Shown: piece by piece, positions 56,069-64,000 of the stretch
How the letters are laid out: the number at the start of each line of letters is the position of its first letter
Position numbering within the stretch: the first letter of the stretch is position 1
Assembly (NCBI RefSeq): GCF_918797505.1
Contig: NC_092801.1
Span: forward strand, 3,658,001-3,722,000
From: Bemisia tabaci
Taxonomy: Eukaryota; Arthropoda; Insecta; Hemiptera; Aleyrodidae
Direction: 5' to 3'
DNA length: 64,000 nucleotides
Program-made: the position numbers and the translations under genes
The notes under the pieces: generated by a model
Databases searched by the model: none
What the model saw: only the letters and a program-made list of their open reading frames with translations
Told to the model about the DNA's origin: nothing

Positions 56069-56248
56069 GGAGTATAATCATGGAGTCCGAGCGAGCTTCA
56101 TGCACGCTCCACCAGCTACTCCCGCTCTGTGATCGCCTGCTCATTCGTAGGGGGTCTTTGCCTGCAAAAACGCTTAATCGTAATCGAGGACATCGCACCT
56201 CCTGTGTGGTAGTGGTGGTGGTGGTGCAGTGGTGGTAGTAGAAGAGTA

Positions 56249-56501
56249 CTGCCGTGGTAAAGAAAAACGCCGTATAAACCATCAGCCGTTGCCAAAAGTC
56301 CTTTGACAGCTCATTAATGATCTGGTAAATTCTCCAGTATTTCTCCTTCAATTTTTCAGAACATTTTGGTTGTACTTTGATCCAAAACATCTAAAAGTTT
56401 CAAGGAAAAATATTCATGAGTTTCTTCGAATGTAAATATTTTCCGAGAGGAAATTTGGCAACATTTAAATGCTTGTACAGCGTTTTTCTTTAGCGCGGCA
56501 G
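56249..56501. repeat. MITE family A copy with AGTA TSD
   Basis: 253 bp. CTGCCGTGGTAAAGAAAAAC at left and inverted GTTTTTCTTTAGCGCGGCAG at right. AGTA flanks both sides (56245-56248, 56502-56505). Confidence 0.85.
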
Positions 56502-57063
56502 AGTAGCCAATGGGCAGTAGGGACTAGTCACCGATTTGTGTTGAGTGTCGTGGTCGAACCAACCTAACCTAACCTCCAACAAAAAATAAACATTCTGTCG
56601 GCAATTTTTTGTTTGCTTTTACGTAATTGTAGTCCTCAATGCTATCTTTAGTCTTCGAATGTGGAATTTGTACGGAAGTGATACTCGTAAAGTGTGCCTT
56701 TTAAACTCTGGCAAAAACATATCATCGCGCCAAGGACTTCAGAAGTAGTAACCGACTTATTCCTGAGGAGCGCCGTCGATGAACTCCGTCTTCTCTCCCG
56801 GAATATCATCTTTCTTCAAGTATTGCTCAAGTGTGTCAACCAATCGTGTCAAAATCTCCTTTTTTAATACCTTCACTAGTCACAGTTTTAATCGTTTTTG
56901 GTGGTTTCCTTTTTCCTTGTTGTAAGCAGCGAATCAGAAAGGCATTCAGTCCTTTAGTCGGCAGTCATGGATCACCTAACCGACCTAAAATTCAGAACCA
57001 CCGATCAGTCAAATTCCTTATTCTTTTATTTATGTGCAGTCACTTTGTGTCCTTAAGTTTGCT
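56502..57063 (+). promoter_or_regulatory. Probable promoter/5' UTR region of the SGPP gene
   Basis: Upstream flank of the SGPP start codon. It has no TATA box I would commit to. Open frames here (56831 onward) are not in frame with, or separated by splicing from, the conserved protein. A CCTAACCTAACC run is at 56562. Confidence 0.35.
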
Positions 57064-57412
57064 ATGTCGTGTACAAGTTTGATGGAAATGTGGGGCGCGA
57101 TTGAACATCTGAAGGACCCTAATCTCGTTGCTTGTGTCCAGCGATATTTTGGAGTTCAGCCTGTTCCTAAGTCAAATTATGAGAACAGCAGTAACGGTTC
57201 CAGTCCAAATGATCCCAACAACACCGTATCCACTCAGTCAGAAACCAAGAAGTACAATATTACAAACAGATGGTGGTACATTATTTTCCTGGTCAGCACT
57301 CACCTTGGAGACGAATTATTCTATGCCCTATTCTTTTCATTTATGTTCTGGAATGTGGACGCCGTTGTGGCTAGAAGCATCCTTCTCATCTGGTGCATCA
57401 GTTTGTCGTCAG
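57064..57412 (+). CDS. SGPP: Sphingosine-1-phosphate phosphatase, exon 1
   Basis: First coding exon (116 codons plus one base) of an ER-resident phosphatase that converts sphingosine-1-phosphate to sphingosine. Start chosen at ATG 57064 (MSCTSLMEMWGAIEHLKDPN); MEMW at 57082 is an alternative. HLKDPNLVACVQRYFGV matches the family's N-terminal LxDPxxVxxFQRxxGV segment. A Ser/Asn-rich linker follows, then a first membrane segment with LGDELFYALFFSFMFWN, matching ELGNELFYxLFFPFWxWN. Ends TCAG|GTTGGT, phase 1. Confidence 0.92.
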
Positions 57413-58678
57413 GTTGGTTGGTTTATTCAATTCCTACTTAGCATTCCAACGGGCCAATCAAAGCAATAATCAGCCTGCTGGCCATTCGAGAAATCGTGTG
57501 AGAGTGTTACTTAGGAATAACTGTGGAGAACAAAGGGAAGCCGCCGGGCTACGTTTGGAGGGTTGCATCTGTTTTCACCCGTACCTGCTCTTATTCAATA
57601 TATTGACATACATTTAACAATTTTTTCCTTCATTTAAAATGTGATTCTGCCAAACAAATTTGTTTATTTCGATATAACATGCCAAATTATTCAACTGTAA
57701 ATTCCATGCCTGGAATAAATTCACTTTCTCAAGTAAAAAAATCAACTTTCTTAAGTCCTCCCTTTACGATCCTGTGTGTTCTCCGCAGTTTCGAACATTT
57801 AACCTCACACCAATGACCAGGAATGCTAAGTAGGAATAGCTCTATTGCATTAATATTGATGATGATATGGTCCAGAAACACACACTGTGTAACATTTCAG
57901 AATCTCTGCTATTCATCCGTTTTGCTAAAGGGAAACGAGTGAGAAACTATTCTGTTTGAATATTTAAATTAAATTTTGTACTGTACACAGACAACCAGGT
58001 CACAATTTCAAGAAATTTCCTCAATTTTTCTTTGAAGGAACGCTCTGTACCTAAGTACTGAATATGTAATCTGCTTGATGCAAAATGAAACTCCAAGTTT
58101 TCAGATTTTACCATTGACACATGTCAAATTCACTGGTTTTGTCCTGTTTGAAAATTGACTTATCTTGCTCATCAGAGATATCGGTGTTTTAAGTCCGCAA
58201 TCACGAATCTTGTTTACGGTGTCTGAAAATCTCCGCCTCTATGTTATTTTTTTAAAGGAGAACAAATTGAAATCTCTCCTTGAAGTTTATGCAGAATTTT
58301 CTTCGTACAGAGAAGAAAAAGCACGGCAGTTTTAAAGTATTGCCATCGAGTAGTTTGCCGTTTAAAAATTGCATGTTTTTTGTGAACCCCAACAGACAGT
58401 CAAACTCTATTTTTGCGCTCATGGAATAGCAGTTCTTTTCTCTGGAGGCACCTAGATATTACATGACCATACAGGTGAAAGGCCAAAGAAATGAGTTAGT
58501 TGATAATGGAGAGAAAGATAGGGTCCAATCCAAGGGTATTCTTTTACTTCTAAGAAGTTTTATCTTGATTTTTATATTTACTTTCAATGCCAAACTGAAG
58601 ACAGAGGCATTTTTTGAAGGTCCATTGTTGTTGTCAGATATAATATGTTCTTACTCAAGGTTTTTTTTTTTTCACCAG

Positions 58679-58842
58679 GACAAGCCATGAAAGACTACAT
58701 CAAGTGGCCAAGGCCACCCTACCCACCAGTTTACTGTCTCCAGAAGAAATGGGCTCAAGAATATGGGATGCCATCTACACACGCAGTCATTGGGGTTACG
58801 ATCCCTTTTTCATTATTATACTTCTCGTCGCAAAGATATCAG
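58679..58842 (+). CDS. SGPP: Sphingosine-1-phosphate phosphatase, exon 2
   Basis: Acceptor TTTTTTCACCAG and donor TATCAG|GTAATG. Encodes residues 117-171, with phosphatase motif 1 (KDYIKWPRP at 121-129) and motif 2 (PSTHA at 148-152). The PSxH variant of the type-2 phosphatidic acid phosphatase core is the one normal for this subfamily. Motif 2 supplies the catalytic-cycle proton donor histidine. Leaves in phase 0. Confidence 0.95.
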
Positions 58843-59600
58843 GTAATGCATATTTCTGAACTTAAGTATTTGAGCTTGGTGACTATATATTTATTTGCCT
58901 CTTTTAATCCAAAAGCTCCCCGAGTCAGTTTTTCCATAAGCTTCAGATATCCATATTATTGACAGAATGAATAATATCAGTGCCTCTAGCCAGCAAGGTT
59001 GCAAAAAGTTCTAAGCCTCTCTTCTGTCTGTACCTTCTCTCAGGAGGAGCCTAATCTAATTATAATCTTATTCCAATCATCTGACCTTTGGCAACCTTTT
59101 CTTGATACGATGGTCTGAAAGATCATGGATGCTGAGGGTATGCACGTGCAACGATAACATGCTGACGATAGTGCATGACTTTATGACAAAACAACTCATA
59201 CAGTAGGTATGTTGATGTTTAAAGAATGGCAGGAAATAGATGGCAGAGTTAATTTTCAAAAAAGATTTCATTGTTAACACATTAGTTTTCATGCCTCATT
59301 GCTTTTAATTTAAATTCTTTAAGCCTTTGACATAGGCGTAGCTCAAAATGTGACAGGAGTAACAGTTATAAGTTTTTGCCCCTTGACACGTACAATCTCT
59401 AAGTGTTTATTTACCTGCAATATCCCAGGAAAACAGACATGAGACATCAATGTCCTAAGGAACACAAATTTAAACGGAATGATTAAGTAAGTATCATGAA
59501 GAAAATTTAAGCATGGGACTACTTGACCTTCGCTTAAAATGAAGACACTAGTTCAAGCCCCATTAATACCTACTTTCTAAAGCTGTTGTCTCTGTTTTAG

Positions 59601-59690
59601 TGCAACATTTCCTACGGAATTTTCCTAGCGCTCTTATTTTGTGGAATGGTATGCCTAAGCCGGCTGTATCTGGGCATGCATTCTGTCTTG
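59601..59690 (+). CDS. SGPP: Sphingosine-1-phosphate phosphatase, exon 3
   Basis: Exactly 30 codons between TCTGTTTTAG and CTTG|GTAAGT. Encodes a membrane helix followed by CLSRLYLGMHSVL, i.e. motif 3 SRxxxxxHxxxD with the nucleophilic histidine at residue 198. The motif's aspartate is the first codon of exon 4. Confidence 0.95.
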
Positions 59691-60803
59691 GTAAGTCAAT
59701 TTTTTCATACGTTTTCTTTCTTCCACAAACCAGACGGGTTGGTCACGACACAATTGTGTTTTACTAGTACAAAGTCCTGCATCTAGATCAGCCCAAAATA
59801 TTAAGATTGTCAAAACTCGAAGGTTTTAATTTCAGTGTTGAAGAACATTGCGCTTCAAAAACTGTAGTGAGTAGCGCTATCAGGGGCAGGATTGCCTTCA
59901 TGATGTCTTTCACCCCCACTTTATTTTTTTTTTTTGAGGCACAGTATCTTTAGCTGATGTTGCTGTGCCTCAGAAAAGAAGGAATCAACTGGAGTTGTTT
60001 GTTTTCAACTGAAGAATTCCAAAATGAAAATACTTTCAATGGTGAAAAATGTAATCTTTGCAATGCTGCATTGCCAAAACGAACTTTGAACTCAAATAAT
60101 AATTTTGTGGGCTGATGACCTCAACATGGGGTATCTATCAGGGCACTTTTGAATAAAATCCCTGATTGCCTCAAACAAAGTGCCTTTTTGGGCCCTTTTT
60201 TTGACAGGCTTTCTGTAGGCCTTTCATCCTATTAAACCTCTCTGCTCTTTTTTCTTCAGGAATGTTTATTATTGAAACCCTTTTAAGAATGTTCAGCCAT
60301 GCTTAGTGATTGCGATTATCGAGAAAAAATTGATTTCTGAGAGTCAATTTAATTTTGACCAAATTATTGATCCCATTATTACTAGGCGACAAAAAATCTA
60401 TTTCCTCTATTTTTGTGATCTAAATGATGATAAATTGCTTAACATAATGTTAGTGCTTTCCTTACTTTCAAAATTTGGACTAACGTGTGTGACTGAAATT
60501 GTTTTCCTGATGCAATCGTTCACCAGTCTGAATAATCAATGTAATTTTCTCAATTATTTTTTTTCAGTTGATGGATGCATATTAAAAAAAAATCAATTTA
60601 AAATTGCCAATTGTAGACATAGGGACATTGAGACAGCCACTTTTTGTTTTAATATCGTGAAGTTTTGCAGGTATAATTAACAGAAATGTAGTGAAGACTA
60701 ACCCAATAGGCAGCTGAGGAAACTTTCAGCCATTCAAGTGTCACAATGTTATTTCAAAGTGTTAAAAATTTCATCATACCTTTCTTTGTTATTCCCTTTT
60801 CAG

Positions 60804-60973
60804 GACATTGTGGCAGGACTGATTCTAGGTGCTTTTTTTCTCTTGATGTTTCTACCACTGCCAGAGCTTCTTGATCAGTTCCTTTTGACGAACCCATGGT
60901 CACCAGTAACATTATTACTTGTGAGCAGTTTATGCGTTGCTCTGTACCCATCCAGTATTTATTCACTTACACG
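60804..60973 (+). CDS. SGPP: Sphingosine-1-phosphate phosphatase, exon 4
   Basis: Acceptor CCCTTTTCAG, donor ACACG|GTAAGT, phase 2 out. Begins with the motif 3 aspartate (DIVAGLILGAFFLLMFLPLP). Two hydrophobic segments separated by a short loop (LLDQFLLTNPWSP) match the transmembrane pattern of SGPP1/2. Confidence 0.93.
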
Positions 60974-63193
60974 GTAAGTTTAGTACAACTATACTCATTG
61001 TCAGAGACAAATAATGATATTCCATCGGTGCCTAAGCAAGGGTGAAAACTTTTCCTTCAAGAGACTGGACAATTTTTATTGGCAGTTGACAGCTATACTT
61101 TGTGCTGAGCTGAGTGTTCAGCAGGGTGATTGGCAAAGTTTACCCAACAATAGCCTGCTTGCCACCCAACTGTTTCAGTGGGGTAGTGGTATGCAGCTGG
61201 GATTTCAGATCTGGTGACTGTTTCTAGTAGATTTTTTCGCGGAAAACCCGTTTTTCTTAATTGCAAGTTCCGACATTGAGTCGAAAGCTCCTAATAAGCT
61301 CGACAAAAAGTCGCAAAATCGCAGTAAGAAATAAACAATTTCCATTGGCTGTGATGTCAGTTGGTATACAAGGCCCCGCCCACAGCCATCACCTCTATCT
61401 CAACTGTGTGTTTACCGAGCCGAAGCGTGATCTGTTGTGCTATTTTAAGTGTCTAAATTATCTTCTTTTCTCGGAAATTACTGTAGGAAATCATGCCAAA
61501 AGGTGTCCAGAACTGTATCTTGATCATAAGCTCAAACACAGCACTAGTTGAGATTAGAAAAGTGAAAAGAACGAGTCCATGTTATGGTGTGGTTATGATT
61601 TTTGGTCACCAGCGACACCGGCGTCAAGTGAGCCCAGCTCGTGCTCTGATTGGCTACAACGCACGAACACTGCCAAAGCAGTCGGGGCGCACCCGAATCC
61701 GACAGTCCGCACGTTTCCCGGTGGCGGCAGAAGATTTGCGAAAAGCTCAATTTCAACTCCCTTTTTCACTTAGAAATCATGATGGAGAGCTTTCAAAATT
61801 GTTTTAAAATTATTAATCAAATTCTGAAATTTTCATTGACGCAAAGAAATCAAGTGTAGACCAAAAAATCGATTTTTCGTAAATTTTTAAAAAGACCGTA
61901 TTTACACGTATTTGACGTAGGGGAAACCTGGGTGTATACCATGTGATGTCACGAAGTCCTAGATCCGAAGCGCGGAAAATGACCCGTCTCAAATGGCTTT
62001 TGACTTTGATGACCTTTTTCTCAAAATTCCGGTGACCGGAAATTTCTTTAAAAAATATCTGAATACTCAGTAGACCTCAAACTTTTAGAAATTGAATTTT
62101 AAAAAAATTCCACGCAACTACCCCATTCAAGGAGTAGATTCTCAGTCAAATGGACGTATGCACCCCATTTAATAATCGGTCAACTTTCATGAAATATTTA
62201 AAAGTTGATCGAAGCCAAGAACTTTTAATAACCAGTCAATTAAGTGCCAGCTGAGCTGGTTGTACCTGTAGTCAGCTAATTTTATTTATCAAGAAAATTA
62301 ATCAAGCTCTTGAATCTTGACTACTATAGCCCATGCCTTGAAAAAAATCAGGTGAGGGGCGGTGTCAGTGACTAACCTGGGTCATTGTTAAGAGTTGAAA
62401 AAAAGGTACATTAGCTCGTTTAAACAACCCAAGGTGGCAGAAGCCAATTAACCTCCTCTAGGTAACATACTTTTCCTCAAAACCTCTGCAGATTCCTGCC
62501 GAAAGTCCACTTCCGTTGCCTTTTGACTTTTTTTATTCTTCCTTTTGAGCTGCTAAAACCCACTATCCTTAAATTACAATGCTCTTCATGATGAGGATGT
62601 AAATCTTCCTTTTATTTTCCCTTGGAATCCTCAGGGATCAGGATCAGCCTATTTTAGAAATGCATGTAAAATTCTCCATCCCATAAAATACCCATATGCA
62701 GATGCGCAGAATGTTCTTTGGAGCAAAAACTACCCAGTCGCAATCTCAGCCTCAAATTTTCCTCACTTTTGGAAAAGTTCTTCACTCCACCAAAATGTCC
62801 AAAGTAATACATTTTGAGCAAAAAAATTTAAAAATTCCGTCTTTGTCTCTGTTTTCTCCTCATTTTGCCGTCATGAGGGGGAAAAAAATCCCCTTACCAA
62901 AAAATTTCTTCACAAATTCACAGATTTTCTCTTGCCATGTGCGAGTTAGGGATCAGGAATATGAGAATTGTCTGCACCCCTGCTCATTTCTACCACCTAG
63001 GTGGTCAACATGATCATCCTTTCAAATTGGGACCCCTTATTATCCACATTTTAATGAAGCTCATTATTACTTGGGGAAAGAAGTTAAGTAACACATTTCT
63101 TGAATATCATCAGCAATGACAAAATTTCCGAAAGCAGCAGTCGAATGACAATAGTTTCCTCTTTGTTGAAATTCTCTTGTTTTTCTCCGACAG
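60974..63193. other. SGPP intron 4 (2.2 kb) with a LINE scrap
   Basis: Mostly unassigned. 61230-61900 has moderately GC-rich, multi-frame open sequence without a recognisable product. 62480-62640 resembles a degraded minus-strand piece of the LINE reverse transcriptase seen at 34660-35304 (TGCCGAAAGTCCACTTCCGT and following). Introns 1-3 (57413-58678, 58843-59600, 59691-60803) show nothing recognisable. Confidence 0.45.
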
Positions 63194-63321
63194 GCAAGAT
63201 ACAGCAGTGGTCCTCGGTGCTACTGCCGGACTGTACATTGGACTGTGGACAAGTCACCATTTGAATCCTGTTTTACCGCTTCCTTCTAATAGTTTGCCTG
63301 TGTCAACTTTGAAGAATGTGG
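63194..63321 (+). CDS. SGPP: Sphingosine-1-phosphate phosphatase, exon 5
   Basis: Acceptor TTTTCTCCGACAG, donor GTGG|GTGAGT. Joined across the boundary it gives SLTRQDTAVVLGATAGLYIG, matching the family's TSRGDTAEILGSGAGIxxG segment. A luminal/cytosolic loop rich in Pro and Leu follows. Phase 1 out. Confidence 0.93.
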
Positions 63322-63845
63322 GTGAGTAAGAACCACCATGTGTTCGCGATTTTACTTTTTTGTACAAATTTTTGCTTTGTCCTTAACTATAAGCGAATTT
63401 TTATTTGCTAACAATCAATGAAATGAGTAAACTGTTCATGGAATATGTAACCCAAACAAATTTTTGCTCTCCATGCATTAGCTTGCTTGATATTTTTGTC
63501 ATGAGAAAACGTGTTGCAAGTACGCTTAGGGAGTCTACTGGTCTGGAAATTGGGCGTTTTCAGGAAATTTTATGATGAAATTTGAACTAGAAATTTGAAA
63601 AATCTCGAAAGTTAATATCTATCAGCACTGTCTACACAATCAAACTGAGTCACAGTCTTGTTCAAGGTCCATTTCTGCCAGTCACACTCTGAGTTGAATC
63701 GGTCACTCTCACTATTTTTTTTTTTTTCCAACTCTGGGTTTTTTTTCCCCAGCACTGAGACCCTATTTCCCATGAATCATCATCAATGTATTGTACTAAT
63801 TTTAAAAAATTTAGTCGAACTAATATTTTATTTTGTTTTCAACAG

Positions 63846-64000
63846 GGCTGGCAGTGGAGCGTACAGTGATAGGATGTTCAGCTATATTCATTTTCAGAAC
63901 ATGCTTCAAATCTGCTTATCGGTTTATTTTGAGTCTGGTGTCTGGCCCTAAAATGTCGGCTCCTTTGTTTTTAGTTTTAAGTTTTTACTATGTGCTATAC
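63846..64000 (+). CDS. SGPP: Sphingosine-1-phosphate phosphatase, exon 6 (partial, runs off the window)
   Basis: Acceptor TTTTCAACAG. Open to the end of the window in frame (GLAVERTVIGCSAIFIFRTC, then FKSAYRFILSLVSGPKM). Corresponds to the penultimate helix region of the family. About 352 residues are encoded so far against roughly 430 in vertebrate homologues, so the last helices are missing to the right. Confidence 0.85.

Noticed and set aside
57034..57063. Upstream start for SGPP at 57034
   Set aside because: The codon there is GTG; the first in-frame ATG is at 57064, and family similarity begins after it.
61493..61558. Start of a THAP-like protein (MPKG...C pattern) in SGPP intron 4
   Set aside because: The C2CH spacing is not met in any single frame and the reading breaks quickly; too weak to call.

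Overview
The window looks like nuclear DNA of an arthropod, most likely an insect. The reasons are AT-rich sequence, GT-AG introns, animal housekeeping genes split into exons, short TTAGG-type telomere-like repeats, and very dense non-autonomous DNA transposons. A sap-feeding hemipteran would fit the transposon load, but that is a guess. No prokaryotic operon, phage, CRISPR or rRNA signal was seen, and I found no convincing tRNA.

Layout. (1) 1-12.3 kb, minus strand: the 5' part of a LYST (lysosomal trafficking regulator, BEACH family) gene. Two exons (784-951, 1336-2769) are well supported and a more N-terminal one (12219-12304) is probable; its introns are packed with foldback elements. (2) 12.3-18.6 kb: transposon-rich DNA with a LINE tail. 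(3) 18611-21340, minus: a large GC-rich ankyrin-repeat gene with a C-terminal F-box/PRANC-like end. (4) 21.5-31.2 kb: MITEs, a hAT element with a perfect 8-bp target duplication, and AT-rich DNA with no recognised gene. (5) 31279-34077, minus: a paralogous ankyrin gene with two mutually compensating frameshifts near its 5' end. (6) 34.1-50 kb: a transposon graveyard with nested elements, inverted telomere-like repeats, a LINE reverse-transcriptase remnant, a five-unit MITE satellite and a 0.63-kb inverted repeat. (7) 50.2-54.2 kb: short exons found by splice-site reading. These are a two-exon C-terminal end on plus (51381-51573 and 51874-51937), two possible first exons on minus (50240-50287 and 53621-53698), and a small ORF with a good Kozak context. 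(8) 57064-64000, plus: six exons of a sphingosine-1-phosphate phosphatase (SGPP family), running off the right edge.

How the genes relate. LYST (lysosome-related organelle trafficking) and SGPP (sphingolipid turnover in the ER) are conserved genes that flank a rapidly evolving block. The two ankyrin genes share domain order, a conserved C-terminal region and a 3' splice site 6-8 nt before the ATG, so they are paralogues of an ordinary eukaryotic intron-containing family. If the C-terminal motif is a true F-box, they would act as substrate receptors of SCF ubiquitin ligases; this is inference. Most remaining sequence can be assigned to about a dozen recurring repeat families, several with target-site duplications that can be read directly.
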